A stretch of 64,000 nucleotides of DNA from Pseudanabaena sp. SR411 (GTDB taxonomy: Bacteria; Cyanobacteriota; Cyanobacteriia; Pseudanabaenales; Pseudanabaenaceae). The notes beneath the pieces are model-generated. The model did not search any database. It had not been told where the DNA came from and saw only the letters and a list, made by a program, of their open reading frames with translations. Where the stretch lies: NCBI RefSeq assembly GCF_002251945.1, contig NZ_NDHW01000115.1, positions 27,667 to 91,666 of the forward strand. Direction: 5' to 3'. The translations under genes and the position numbers were made by a program. Numbering within the stretch: position 1 is the stretch's first letter; every line of letters starts with the position of its first letter. This document shows positions 24,464 through 33,541 of the stretch, piece by piece.

Positions 24464-25591
24464 ATGTACGACTGCATTGTTGTGGGAGCAGGTCCATCTG
24501 GTGGTTCAGCATCCTATCATTTGGCAAAACGAGGACGATCGGTTTTGCTACTCGAAAAAGAGAGCCTGCCTCGCTACAAGCCTTGTGGTGGTGGCGTTTC
24601 GCCGATGGTACAAGAGTGGTTTGACTTTGACTTTTCGCCAGCAGTTTCTCTGACAGTCCAACAAATTCGCTACACATGGCAAATGGGCGATCCTGAACTC
24701 GTCGCCCTCGAAACCAAAGAACCTGTCTGGATGGTGCGCCGTGATGTTTTTGATCATTACCTTGTGCAGCAAGCCCAAAAACTAGGCGTAGAACTTCGTG
24801 ATAATACTGGCGTTACGGGTATTGAGTGGAAAAGCGATCGCTGGTTAGTCAAAACCGAAAATGATGTATTTGAAGCCAAATATGTGATCGCCGCTGATGG
24901 GGCAAAAGGCTCCATGGCAAAATGGTTAGGATTTAAAGAGCGCAAGCGTCGTATGGGAGCAGCTCTCGAAGTTGAAGCACCACACCCTGCACCAGATGTT
25001 AGTGCCGCTCACTTTGATTTTGGCTCTGTTCAAAATGGATATATTTGGAACTTCCCAAAAGCTGACGGTTATTCCATCGGAGCAGGAACATTTATCGGTG
25101 GCGAAAAGCAAAATCTCAAGGAGATTGCCGCGAAATATGCTCAGGAATTTGGAATTAACGTCACTTCCATGAAGCAATTCGGACATCCCATTTGCCTATG
25201 GGATGGTCACCAACCACTGCATACGCAAAATGCGCTACTCACAGGTGAATCGGCTTGTATCGTTGACCCATTCACGGCTGAGGGCATCCGTCCTTCACTC
25301 TTAACTGGCATGTTTGCAGGTCAAGCGATCGATGAAGCGATCGGTGGTAACACTGATGCGCTCAAGCAATATACCCTCAGAGTCCAAGAAGAATGGGGTG
25401 AAGACATGGTATGGGCGCAACGTATTGCCAATATTTTCTATCGCATTCCTAGCTTTGGCTACAAGATGGGAGTGAAGCGTCCTAGTGCCAGTCAGCGCAT
25501 GGGCAAGATTCTCTGTGGTGAGATGCGATATCGGGATGTGGCAGGAGCCGCCATTAAGCGCCTGACTAAGGGACTAATGGGCATGAAGTAA
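24464..25591 (+). CDS. Geranylgeranyl reductase-family FAD oxidoreductase
   Basis: A 375-residue flavoprotein starting MYDCIVVGAGPSGGSASYHL (Rossmann GxGxxG for FAD) and LLLEKESLPRYKPCGGGVSP, the signature of the geranylgeranyl-reductase family. The later motif GESACIVDPFTAEGIRPSLL contains the second FAD-contact GD/GE region. The N-terminus differs from chlorophyll-biosynthetic ChlP, so this is a paralogous GGR-like enzyme of unknown isoprenoid substrate. ATG 24464 is preferred to TTG 24458. A perfect hairpin follows the stop at once. Confidence 0.87.
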   Translation: MYDCIVVGAGPSGGSASYHLAKRGRSVLLLEKESLPRYKPCGGGVSPMVQEWFDFDFSPAVSLTVQQIRYTWQMGDPELVALETKEPVWMVRRDVFDHYLVQQAQKLGVELRDNTGVTGIEWKSDRWLVKTENDVFEAKYVIAADGAKGSMAKWLGFKERKRRMGAALEVEAPHPAPDVSAAHFDFGSVQNGYIWNFPKADGYSIGAGTFIGGEKQNLKEIAAKYAQEFGINVTSMKQFGHPICLWDGHQPLHTQNALLTGESACIVDPFTAEGIRPSLLTGMFAGQAIDEAIGGNTDALKQYTLRVQEEWGEDMVWAQRIANIFYRIPSFGYKMGVKRPSASQRMGKILCGEMRYRDVAGAAIKRLTKGLMGMK

Positions 25592-25621
25592 AAGAAGAGG
25601 TGGCAGTGCCACCTCTTCTTT
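25591..25621 (+). terminator. 15-bp perfect hairpin after the GGR gene
   Basis: AAAGAAGAGGTGGCA (25591-25605) pairs exactly with TGCCACCTCTTCTTT (25607-25621). Confidence 0.75.
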
Positions 25622-25645
25622 AATCGCAAATTTCCCAAAAAAAAT

Positions 25646-26743
25646 ATGACTAAAAAAAATTATCGATTGCTATTTCTATCTACTCCTGTGGGAGCCTTGG
25701 GATCGGGGATCGGTGGGGGCGTGGAATTGACATTGCAAAATGCGGCGAAAGCTTTAATGGCTAAAGGGCATGAAGTGGAAATCGTCGCGCCTGAAGGTTC
25801 CGTTACCAATGTCACTAAACTGACTCAAATAGCAGGAACCATCCAAACTTCAGCCCAAACTCAAGTGGGCGCTGATATGGTTGTCCTTCCTCAAAACTCG
25901 GTTCTCGAAAATATGTGGAGCTATGCGAGGGAATCACAGGATCAGTTTGATTTGTTGTTTAACTTTGCCTATGATTGGCTACCTCTGTACCTCACACCAT
26001 TTTTTCGCCGCCCGATCGCCCATTGGATCAGCATGTCGTCGCTCTCGCCTGTGATGGATACGATGGTATCGAAAACTTCCGCGCTTTGCCCTGATGCGAT
26101 CGCTGTGAATACTCGCGCCTGCGCAGATACCTTTAGTCATGGCGATCGCTTGATGATTATGGGTAAAGGCATTGACTTGACCCAATATAATTTTGTGGCT
26201 AAGCCAGAGAAACCAAGTCTTGCATGGGTCGGGCGTATTTCTCCCGAAAAGGGTTTAGAAGATGCTGCTAAAGCCGCTCAAACTACAGGACTACCTTTAC
26301 ATGTATTTGGATTAATCCAAGATCAAGCCTATTGGCAACAGATTCAAACTTTTTTCTCGAAAGCGGAAATTCATTACGAAGGATTTCTATCTACTAGTGA
26401 GTTACAGCAAAAACTAGGACAATGTAGCGCCTTATTAATGACACCCCGTTGGGTTGAGGCTTTTGGGAATGCGGCGATCGAGGCTTTTGCCTGTGGTGTA
26501 CCCGTGATTTCCTACAATTCTGGCGGACTTACGGAGATCGTTCGGCATGGTAAGACAGGATTTCTCGTAGAAATGGGAAATGTCTCAGGACTGATTGAGG
26601 CTGTTTCCCAATTAGATCAAATTGATCGCTTTACCTGTCGTCAACAAGTAGAAGCCGAATATTCTCTAGAAGTATGGGGCGATCGCCTAGAAAAATGGTT
26701 TGAAAAACTGATCTCAAGCTATGGCAAGACTCGAATTATCTAA
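25646..26743 (+). CDS. Glycosyltransferase family 4, tetrahydrobiopterin glucosyltransferase-like
   Basis: A 365-residue GT-B protein. The N-terminal acceptor domain opens LLFLSTPVGALGSGIGGGVE and LTLQNAAKALMAKGHEVEIV and contains NFAYDWLPLYLTPFFRRPIA; this closely recalls the UDP-glucose:tetrahydrobiopterin glucosyltransferase of Synechococcus. The C-terminal donor domain has WVGRISPEKGLEDAAKAAQ and the E-x7-E-like EAFGNAAIEAFACGVPVIS. In cyanobacteria glucosylated pterins act as cofactors or photoreceptor chromophores. The assignment beyond GT4 rests on memory of the N-terminal motif. Confidence 0.8.
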   Translation: MTKKNYRLLFLSTPVGALGSGIGGGVELTLQNAAKALMAKGHEVEIVAPEGSVTNVTKLTQIAGTIQTSAQTQVGADMVVLPQNSVLENMWSYARESQDQFDLLFNFAYDWLPLYLTPFFRRPIAHWISMSSLSPVMDTMVSKTSALCPDAIAVNTRACADTFSHGDRLMIMGKGIDLTQYNFVAKPEKPSLAWVGRISPEKGLEDAAKAAQTTGLPLHVFGLIQDQAYWQQIQTFFSKAEIHYEGFLSTSELQQKLGQCSALLMTPRWVEAFGNAAIEAFACGVPVISYNSGGLTEIVRHGKTGFLVEMGNVSGLIEAVSQLDQIDRFTCRQQVEAEYSLEVWGDRLEKWFEKLISSYGKTRII

Positions 26744-26748
26744 AAAAG

Positions 26749-26789
26749 CCAAAAGAGGATGGCGGCGCTTCGCGCCGCCATCCTTTTGG
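26749..26789 (+). terminator. GC-core hairpin after GT4 gene
   Basis: CCAAAAG(AG)GATGGCGGCGC pairs with GCGCCGCCATCCTTTTGG around TTC, with a two-base bulge; the core is the same as in the palindromic elements. Confidence 0.65.
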
Positions 26790-26800
26790 TGATGATTGTT

Positions 26801-26978
26801 ATAATTACTGATGTTACTTGGAACTCAGATAATGAACCTCTTGCTGCTAGCATAACAGGGCAACCACGGGGAGATTGCCCCTACCTGTAAATTTTAGATC
26901 TTGTAGGGGCTGCGCCCCCGTGCCAGCCCTAGACTTACGCCATCGCAAGAATTTCTTCCACGTAACATCAGTAATTAT
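26801..26978. mobile_element. 178-bp non-coding element with 24-bp terminal inverted repeats
   Basis: The left end (26801-26824, ATAATTACTGATGTTAC then T-TGGAAC) and the inverted right end (26955-26978, CGTAACATCAGTAATTAT) match in 22 of 24 positions. Inside is a GC-rich stem (GTAGGGGC/GCCCCTAC) with no coding frame. A matching right end lies at 16737-16754. This is consistent with a second MITE family. Confidence 0.65.
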
Positions 26979-27009
26979 TTAGAAAAGTTGAATCTTTAAT
27001 CAAAGACAT

Positions 27010-27954
27010 ATGCAAACTATTAAGCTCGGCTCCAATGGTCCAACTGTAACTGCGCTAGGTGTGGGAACATGGGCATGGGGTGACACCCTGTTTTGGGCTT
27101 ACGGCAAGGACTTTGGGGCAAAAGATGTAGCGGAAGCATTTCAAGCTTCTGTTGATGCAGGCATCACATTTTTTGATACTGCTGAAGTCTATGGATTGGG
27201 TGAGTCAGAACGCTTAATTGGGAAGTTTTGCAAGCAAACTTCCCAACCAGTGCAGATTGCCACTAAATATTTCCCATTACCTTGGCGTTGGCAGAGATCG
27301 GCGATCGCAGATGCCCTAACTGCTAGTCTGGAGCGTTTGCAAACAGAGCAAATTAGTCTCTATCAAATTCACTGGCCTTTAGAATTTCTACTCAAGACGA
27401 AAGACTTTATGGAAGTTCTTGCAGAAGAAGTGAAAAAAGGACGGATTCAATCGGTGGGAGTCAGCAATTATTCTGCGGCTCAAATGGCGCTAGCCCATCA
27501 ATATCTTGCCGAAAAGGGAATTCCGTTAGCTGTGAATCAAGTTCCTTACTCTTTATTAACTAGACAAATTGAACAGAATGGAACTCTTGAAAAGGCGAGA
27601 CAATTGGGAGTGACGATTCTTGCCTATAGTCCCCTTGCTCAAGGTTTATTGACGGGGAAATACACGCCAGAGTCTGTAAAAACTCTTCAAGGTGCGCGGC
27701 GCATTGATCCTCGCTTTAGTCCTAAGGGCTTACAAAAGTTAGAGCCTCTATTCTCAACGCTAAAAGATCTATCTGAGAAATATGATAAGACAATGGCTCA
27801 GGTTTCTTTAAATTGGCTAGTTGCTCAAGGCAATATCATCCCCATCCCTGGGGCGAAAAATGCCAATCAAGCTAAACAAAATGCTGGTGCTTTGGGTTGG
27901 TCATTAACCCCTGAAGAGGTAGAACTACTTCGCCTCAAAGCTCCAAAAATATAG
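27010..27954 (+). CDS. Aldo/keto reductase
   Basis: A 314-residue TIM-barrel oxidoreductase. The catalytic tetrad is visible as Asp and Tyr in FFDTAEVYG, Lys in IATKYFPLP and His in YQIHWPLEF. The NADPH-binding end shows IPGAKNANQAKQNAGAL. It reduces aldehydes or ketones of unknown identity; cyanobacterial relatives are annotated as general AKRs. The start at ATG 27010 follows the 178-bp element directly. No operon partner is seen. Confidence 0.93.
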   Translation: MQTIKLGSNGPTVTALGVGTWAWGDTLFWAYGKDFGAKDVAEAFQASVDAGITFFDTAEVYGLGESERLIGKFCKQTSQPVQIATKYFPLPWRWQRSAIADALTASLERLQTEQISLYQIHWPLEFLLKTKDFMEVLAEEVKKGRIQSVGVSNYSAAQMALAHQYLAEKGIPLAVNQVPYSLLTRQIEQNGTLEKARQLGVTILAYSPLAQGLLTGKYTPESVKTLQGARRIDPRFSPKGLQKLEPLFSTLKDLSEKYDKTMAQVSLNWLVAQGNIIPIPGAKNANQAKQNAGALGWSLTPEEVELLRLKAPKI

Positions 27955-27978
27955 TTCTTAATTATTTAAAGGACTTAT

Positions 27979-28080
27979 GCAGTAGCCCTGCACTCAAGTG
28001 CGGGCTAAAAGCTCAAACCCGTTGGAACGGGTTGCTGGAAATATTCTGTAGTCCACTTCAGTGGACTTGAGCTTTTAGCC
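27979..28080. repeat. Nested palindromic intergenic repeat
   Basis: Outer arms GGCTAAAAGCTCAA and TTGAGCTTTTAGCC enclose AACCCGTTGGAACGGGTT and GTCCACTTCAGTGGAC, so a cruciform or multi-hairpin structure can form. A small CACTCAAGTG palindrome lies just left. Confidence 0.7.
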
Positions 28081-28100
28081 AAGAACTTGAGTCCTTGGTT

Positions 28101-28137
28101 CTCAAGAAGTGCCGCACTGTGCGCGGCACTTCTTGAG
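28101..28137. terminator. 15-bp hairpin between aldo/keto reductase and SOUL genes
   Basis: CTCAAGAAGTGCCGC pairs exactly with GCGGCACTTCTTGAG; it lies between convergent genes and can serve both. Confidence 0.65.
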
Positions 28138-28143
28138 GATTCA

Positions 28144-28743
28144 TTATCGCTTGCGAATGGGAATTTGGACTTCGCGACGCTTTAACGGAGATGGCGTATA
28201 GGGAGAGTCGTAGAGAAATTCTCTTGGCTCGCCGATAATTTCATATTCTGGATGGTTAGCTAGCCATTGCTTTAACCTCTCAATATGTTCGGGATAACTA
28301 CCATAGCCATAGGCTCCCTGTATTCCTAAGCTGATAACGAGCATCGGCGGATGGTCTTCTACTTGAATATCAGGAGATATTTGCTGTGGCTTGATCTCGC
28401 TATTGTTGTACAAAAAAGAAACTTTAGCTTTGCCCTGTTGCATGGGCTGATCGATGGTTGCGATCGGGTATCGAGCCTCGACAGGAGCAGTCATGGAAAT
28501 ATTGTTACTGCTGATATGGCGAAATAACGGGTTAAAGGAATAACTGGTAGCATCACTAAGGTTGCCTTCATAGGTGTAAGTACCTGAGCGATAGGCAGGA
28601 TATTGCTTAACTTCAATGGTGTCGTGGGGAGTAGGTGTTGGAAAACCAACGGGTAGAGGAGCAGACATAGCTTTTTTTACGGCAAAGAATGCAATAGGAA
28701 GGGCGATCGCACCAACAAGGATGAGCAATGTAGAAAGTTTCAT
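28144..28743 (-). CDS. SOUL/HEBP heme-binding protein
   Basis: A 199-residue protein with an N-terminal signal or anchor helix (MKLSTLLILVGAIALPIAFF) followed by the SOUL fold: IEVKQYPAYRSGTYTYEG, ISMTAPVEARY (the conserved MTxPV motif), and YPEHIERLKQWLANHPEYEI. SOUL proteins bind heme or tetrapyrrole loosely; the role in cyanobacteria is unclear. The frame is open 45 codons further upstream, but that region covers a palindromic repeat, so ATG 28743 is chosen. It converges with the aldo/keto reductase gene. Confidence 0.85.
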   Translation of the reverse strand: MKLSTLLILVGAIALPIAFFAVKKAMSAPLPVGFPTPTPHDTIEVKQYPAYRSGTYTYEGNLSDATSYSFNPLFRHISSNNISMTAPVEARYPIATIDQPMQQGKAKVSFLYNNSEIKPQQISPDIQVEDHPPMLVISLGIQGAYGYGSYPEHIERLKQWLANHPEYEIIGEPREFLYDSPYTPSPLKRREVQIPIRKR

Positions 28744-28793
28744 ATTCCTATTGTAAGAGGTATTTCTGAGACAATGTTTAAACCAATAAATTA

Positions 28794-28972
28794 TGGCGCT
28801 TTGCGCTGTGCTTAATAAGCATAGGGGCTTGGTCTCCAAGCCCCTATGCTTATTAAAATGTAGGGATTTGGTCTCCAAATCCTCTTTAAATTACGCAAAA
28901 ACCAAAAGATAAAGCAAAGTGCGAAGCACTGCCACTTATCTTTTGGTTTTTGAGATAAAGCAAAGTGCTATA
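28794..28972. mobile_element. Composite palindromic element
   Basis: Ends TATGGCGCTTTGCGC (28794) and AAGCAAAGTGCTATA (to 28972) resemble the MITE-like ends. Inside are two hairpins: TTAATAAGCATAGGGGCTTGG and its complement with TCT loop (28811-28857), and AAAACCAAAAGAT...ATCTTTTGGTTTT (from 28898). It may be an element with another repeat nested in it. It lies between divergent SOUL and oxoprolinase genes. Confidence 0.5.
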
Positions 28973-29004
28973 AATACTGATAAGTCTTGAATATGTAGAT
29001 AACA

Positions 29005-32000
29005 ATGATTGAGAGTTCAGTGAAAGTGAGCCAAGACAATAATAAGTGGCAGTTCTGGATCGATCGCGGTGGCACATTTACTGATATTGTCGCGCAAAAT
29101 CCTGATGGTGAAATCCTGATTCATAAACTGCTATCTGAGAATCCCGATCGCTATAGCGATGCACCGATACAGGGGATTCGCGATATTCTTGGTATTCCTC
29201 AAACTGAACCTATTCCCATAGAGCAAATTGCTGCAATTAAAATGGGAACGACAGTGGCAACTAATGCCCTATTAGAACGCAAAGGCGATCGCACAGTTTT
29301 ATTGATTACTAAAGGGTTTAGAGATGCATTACGCATTGGTTATCAGCATCGCCCCAATATTTTTGCTAGACATATCGTTTTGCCCGAAATGCTCTATGAG
29401 CAAGTGATCGAGATTGAGGAACGCTATAGCGCCCATGGAGAAGTTCTCATTTCTTTAAATGAGGATTTGGCGATCAGAGAATTACAAAAGGCTTATGATT
29501 TAGGAATTAGGGCTTGTGCGATCGCTTTAATGCATAGCTATCGCTATCCTCAGCATGAGCAAAAATTAGCCGAATTAGCTCAGCAAATCGGTTTCACGCA
29601 GATTTCCATATCCCATAAAATTAGCTCTCTGATCAAATTTGTGAGCCGTGGTGATACTACGGTTGTCGATGCCTATCTATCACCAATTCTTAAGCGCTAT
29701 GTGGCTCGGGTGAGTTCCCAACTTAATCAGGCTCTTACCCCTAGCGCCTCTCTAGCAGGAGTTGGGGATAAGACTGCAAAATCTCAGACCCTCACCCCTA
29801 GCGCCTCTCCCGCAGGAGATGGGGTTCAGTCTGCAAAATTAATGTTTATGCAGTCCAATGGTGGACTGACGGAAGCCGCATCTTTTCAAGGCAAAAACAG
29901 TATTCTATCGGGTCCCGCAGGGGGCATCGTCGGTGCGGTACAGACCAGTTTGCAAGCAGGTTTCGCGAAAATTATTAGCTTCGATATGGGAGGAACTTCC
30001 ACAGATGTAGCCCATTATGCAGGGAGTTATGAGCGATCGCTATCTACAGAAGTCGCTGGCATCAGGCTAAGTACGCCCATGATGTCCATTCATACGGTGG
30101 CGGCTGGTGGTGGCTCCTTACTATTTTTTGATGGAGCGAGATATCGCGTTGGTCCCGAATCCGCAGGGGCTTTTCCCGGTCCCGCCTGTTATCGCAATGG
30201 TGGTAATTTAGCTGTGACCGATTGCAATGTCATGCTCGGCAAATTACAGCCTGAGTTCTTTCCTAAAGTATTTGGTAAGAATGGGGATTTACCACTCGAT
30301 CGCGCAGTTGTAATTGAGAAGTTTACGGAATTAGCGCAATCCATCAGCCAAGCAACAGGACAAGCTGTTACTCCTGAAGTCGTTGCCCAAGGCTTTTTGG
30401 AAATTGCGGTGGAAAAAATGGCAATGGCGATTAAAAAAATATCAGTACAGCGTGGTTATGATGTTACTGAATATGTCCTTTGTTGCTTTGGTGGTGCGGG
30501 TGGTCAGCACGCCTGCGCGATCGCTGATGTCTTAGGTATGACCCAAGTATTCATTCATCCCTATGCAGGGGTTTTATCCGCCTATGGTATTGGATTAGCA
30601 GATATTCGCACCATCCGCGATCGCACAGTGGAGTCAGAACTAAATTTAGAATTGCTTGCCGAACTAGAAACTATTGCCAAAAACCTAAGCGAAGATGGCA
30701 AGTCTGAGATTTTGCAAGGTAATGTGGATGGTGATTTACATATCGAAACTAGTTTGCGATTGCGTTACGCTGGTACAGATTCATCGCTAACAGTAGCAAT
30801 TACAGAGCCTCTCAGATTCTATTCACAAGCTACAGTAGACTACTTGCGAACCAGTTTTGAAACATTGCATAAAGATCGCTATGGTTTCATTTTTGCGGAT
30901 AAAGTGCTGATGGTGGAAGCGATCGCTGTAGAAGTCATTATTTCAAGGAAAAAGGAAAAAGGAAAAAGGAAAAAAGCTAATAGCCAACAGCTAACAGCTA
31001 ATAGCCCAAAAGTACAAATCTACATGGCAGGCGCATGGCGAGAAACTCCCATCTTGCGGCGAGAGGATTTGCAGGTAGGAGATCGCATTCAGGGAGCGGC
31101 TTTAATTATCGATGCGACGGGAACTAATGCGATCGATCCTAATTGGGAAGCAGAGTTAAATGAGGATAATTGTTTGATCTTGAGAAGATCCCCCCCAGCC
31201 CCCCTTGTAAAAGGGGGAGAAGATTCTCTTCAAGTCCCCCTTTACAAGGGGGATTTAGGGGGTTCTCTATCTAAAGCCGAAGACAGATCCCCCCCAGCCC
31301 CCCTTATAAAGGGGGGAGAAGAGAATGCAGTCCCCCTTTACAAATGGGATTTAGGGGGATCTGTTCCTGATCCGATTAAATTGGAAATCTTTAATAATCT
31401 CTTTCAATCGATCGCTGAACAAATGGGATTTACGCTGCAAAATACTAGTGCTAGCGTCAATATTCGCGAGAGATTAGATTTCTCCTGTGCCATCTTTGAC
31501 TGTGATGGTGAACTGGTTGCTAATGCACCGCATATTCCTGTACATCTTGGCTCAATGGGTGAAAGTGTAAAAGCTCTGATTAGCGATCGCCAAGACGATA
31601 TCCATTTTGGGGATGTCTTCGCCACGAATAATCCCTATAACGGTGGTACGCATCTCCCTGATATCACGGTAATTACGCCTGTATTTATTGATTCTGAACA
31701 GCCGATTTTCTATGTTGCTTCACGCGGACACCATGCGGATATTGGTGGCATTACCCCCGGTTCAATGCCTTCACATAGTACGAGTATCGAAGAAGAAGGA
31801 ATACTCTTTAACAATTTTCAGCTTGTTAAGCAGGGCAAATTTTGCGAAGCAGAAACACTTGCCTTATTAACTTCTAGTCAATATCCAGCGCGTAACCCCG
31901 CCCAAAACATTGCAGACTTGCAAGCCCAAATTGCAGCGAATGAATGTGGTGCAAAAGAACTTCAGCGTATGGTTGCTAGTTATGGCGCGTTAACTGTGCA

Positions 32001-32919
32001 GAACTATATGCGCCATGTGCGAGACAATGCCGAGTTAGCGATTCGGAAAGCGATCGCTAATTTGGTCACGGAAACAGGAAAAGGGGAAAAAGAAAAAGAT
32101 GAACGGAAGTTTATTTATCCTATCGACAATGGAAGTCAGATAGTGGTATCGGTGAGTTTGGATGCGAACGCAAGAACAGCAAAGATTGACTTTACGGGAA
32201 CTTCGGCGCAATTAGGGAATAACTTTAATGCACCTTTAGCTGTCTGTAAAGCCGTAGTTCTCTATGTATTTCGCACCCTCGTTGATGATGAGATTCCCCT
32301 TAATGCAGGTTGCCTTGTTCCGTTAGAAATTATTGTCCCTGAAGGCTCGATGCTCAATCCTGTCTATCCTGCGGCGGTGGTGGCGGGAAATGTGGAGACA
32401 TCTCAGGCGATCGCCAATGCTTTGTATGGGGCATTGGGCGTGATGGCAGCCTCACAGGGAACGATGAATAACTTCACCTTTGGTAGCGATCGCTATCAGT
32501 ACTATGAAACGATTTGTGGTGGATCGGGTGCAGGGATTGATTTTAATGGTACGGATGCCATTCAAACCCACATGACTAATTCTCGACTGACCGATCCTGA
32601 GATTCTGGAATGGCGATTTCCTGTACTTTTGGAAGAGTTTTCGATTCGAGAAAATAGTGGCGGCAATGGCAAGCATCAAGGCGGCAATGGTGTTACTCGA
32701 CGCATCAAGTTCCTCGAACCAATGACTGCGGCGATTTTGTCGAGTAGTCGTGTTATTCCTCCATTCGGGTTAAATGGTGGTGAGTCAGGTGCAATTGGAC
32801 GAAATTATGTGATTAGAAATGATGGTGAGATCGCTGATTTACCTAGCACAGCTACAGTGCAAATGGAAAGGGGTGATACTTTTGTGATTGAGACTCCTGC
32901 TGGGGGAGGTTATGGCTGA
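29005..32919 (+). CDS. 5-oxoprolinase-type fused hydantoinase A/B
   Basis: A 1304-residue fusion. The hydantoinase A part begins [20 protein letters not shown], with [19 protein letters not shown] and [20 protein letters not shown] (ATP-binding, actin-like). The hydantoinase B part starts near residue 790 ([20 protein letters not shown]) with [32 protein letters not shown] and the end [20 protein letters not shown]. The family hydrolyses ATP to open 5-oxoproline to glutamate, completing glutathione salvage. It is longer than usual because three repeat-derived peptides lie in frame (residues about 244-278, 649-670, 728-787), the last at the A/B boundary. Whether they are tolerated in an active enzyme is unknown. 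Confidence 0.88.
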   Translation: MIESSVKVSQDNNKWQFWIDRGGTFTDIVAQNPDGEILIHKLLSENPDRYSDAPIQGIRDILGIPQTEPIPIEQIAAIKMGTTVATNALLERKGDRTVLLITKGFRDALRIGYQHRPNIFARHIVLPEMLYEQVIEIEERYSAHGEVLISLNEDLAIRELQKAYDLGIRACAIALMHSYRYPQHEQKLAELAQQIGFTQISISHKISSLIKFVSRGDTTVVDAYLSPILKRYVARVSSQLNQALTPSASLAGVGDKTAKSQTLTPSASPAGDGVQSAKLMFMQSNGGLTEAASFQGKNSILSGPAGGIVGAVQTSLQAGFAKIISFDMGGTSTDVAHYAGSYERSLSTEVAGIRLSTPMMSIHTVAAGGGSLLFFDGARYRVGPESAGAFPGPACYRNGGNLAVTDCNVMLGKLQPEFFPKVFGKNGDLPLDRAVVIEKFTELAQSISQATGQAVTPEVVAQGFLEIAVEKMAMAIKKISVQRGYDVTEYVLCCFGGAGGQHACAIADVLGMTQVFIHPYAGVLSAYGIGLADIRTIRDRTVESELNLELLAELETIAKNLSEDGKSEILQGNVDGDLHIETSLRLRYAGTDSSLTVAITEPLRFYSQATVDYLRTSFETLHKDRYGFIFADKVLMVEAIAVEVIISRKKEKGKRKKANSQQLTANSPKVQIYMAGAWRETPILRREDLQVGDRIQGAALIIDATGTNAIDPNWEAELNEDNCLILRRSPPAPLVKGGEDSLQVPLYKGDLGGSLSKAEDRSPPAPLIKGGEENAVPLYKWDLGGSVPDPIKLEIFNNLFQSIAEQMGFTLQNTSASVNIRERLDFSCAIFDCDGELVANAPHIPVHLGSMGESVKALISDRQDDIHFGDVFATNNPYNGGTHLPDITVITPVFIDSEQPIFYVASRGHHADIGGITPGSMPSHSTSIEEEGILFNNFQLVKQGKFCEAETLALLTSSQYPARNPAQNIADLQAQIAANECGAKELQRMVASYGALTVQNYMRHVRDNAELAIRKAIANLVTETGKGEKEKDERKFIYPIDNGSQIVVSVSLDANARTAKIDFTGTSAQLGNNFNAPLAVCKAVVLYVFRTLVDDEIPLNAGCLVPLEIIVPEGSMLNPVYPAAVVAGNVETSQAIANALYGALGVMAASQGTMNNFTFGSDRYQYYETICGGSGAGIDFNGTDAIQTHMTNSRLTDPEILEWRFPVLLEEFSIRENSGGNGKHQGGNGVTRRIKFLEPMTAAILSSSRVIPPFGLNGGESGAIGRNYVIRNDGEIADLPSTATVQMERGDTFVIETPAGGGYG
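29734..29835 (+). repeat. In-frame repeat block 1 in oxoprolinase
   Basis: Two copies of a CTTACCCCTAGCGCCTCTC-type unit, coding [10 protein letters not shown] and [10 protein letters not shown], about 50 bp apart. The same unit occurs in the non-coding repeat at 16620-16729. Confidence 0.75.
30949..31010 (+). repeat. In-frame low-complexity repeat block 2 in oxoprolinase
   Basis: A GGAAAAA-type run, coding KKEKGKRKK, then repeated AACAGCTAACAGCTAAT-like units coding NSQQLTANS. Both are typical of intergenic repeats and not of the enzyme family. Confidence 0.6.
31186..31362 (+). repeat. In-frame palindromic repeat block 3 in oxoprolinase
   Basis: Two tandem units, each CCCCCCAGCCCCCCTT then AAAGGGGG and, inverted, CCCCCTTTACAA and GGGATTTAGGGGG. 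They code [11 protein letters not shown]...[11 protein letters not shown] twice (the second copy with YKWDLGGS). The same unit is coded in the membrane protein at 37024-37130. Confidence 0.85.
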
Positions 32920-32920
32920 T

Positions 32921-33364
32921 TTATTGAACTCCTAAAGAATTTAAAATATCTAAATATTGATCTATTTCCTGCAAAACTGGCTCAACTTGGGCATCCAATG
33001 GTGTAGATTTATCCTCGTTGACATCTAGGGGGACTTCTAGACTTGTTAATATCTCTTTAAGAGATTGAGTTACTTGTATCAAGCGTTTTTCTAAGTAGGA
33101 ATCAACTTTTATTGGACAGTCCCTAAAGATTTTGGCGTATTTTTCTAAAGTATAGACAGCTTTTTGAATGCTACTAAAACCTAGCATTGCTGCACCTCCT
33201 TTGATCGCGAAAGTAGCCCTAAATATGTTGTCCAGACTTTTTCTGTCTTCTGTGCTTTCTGTGCAACTTGATAATTTAACAAAAGCCTCTTGAATTATGT
33301 CTATGTATTCTTTGGTATCAGCGACAAACCAATCTAAGATTTTCTGCTGTTGTTGTAAGTCCAT
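32921..33364 (-). CDS. Hpt-like protein lacking the phospho-accepting histidine
   Basis: A 147-residue helical protein with the Hpt core NIFRATFAIKGGAAMLGFSS. In functional Hpt domains this reads A-H-T/S-[IL]-K-G-[GS]-A, so the histidine is replaced by Phe52 while lysine and glycines are kept. The rest (LEKYAKIFRDCPIKVDSYLE) fits the four-helix bundle. It cannot relay phosphate by the normal route and may be a binding decoy or a degenerate relic. It converges with the oxoprolinase gene; the intergenic gap is one base. No histidine kinase is nearby. Confidence 0.8.
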   Translation of the reverse strand: MDLQQQQKILDWFVADTKEYIDIIQEAFVKLSSCTESTEDRKSLDNIFRATFAIKGGAAMLGFSSIQKAVYTLEKYAKIFRDCPIKVDSYLEKRLIQVTQSLKEILTSLEVPLDVNEDKSTPLDAQVEPVLQEIDQYLDILNSLGVQ

Positions 33365-33541
33365 AATGTTTTTACCCTATTAAGTTGGTTGGAAAAAGCC
33401 TCGTAAGTTTCTCTTTAGGATGGTGATTTCGCCAATCTTAACAGCTACTTACTTGGCGTTTACAGCACAAAACGCGGTAGTAATTTTCAACTGAATATAT
33501 AATGAAAACGATTCTTGATTTTTAACTTGGAGCGATCGCCC

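Noticed and set aside
30949..31010. Lysine-rich stretch in the oxoprolinase as a nucleic-acid-binding tail
   Set aside because: The DNA is a low-complexity intergenic-type repeat and lies in the middle of an enzyme whose homologues lack it.
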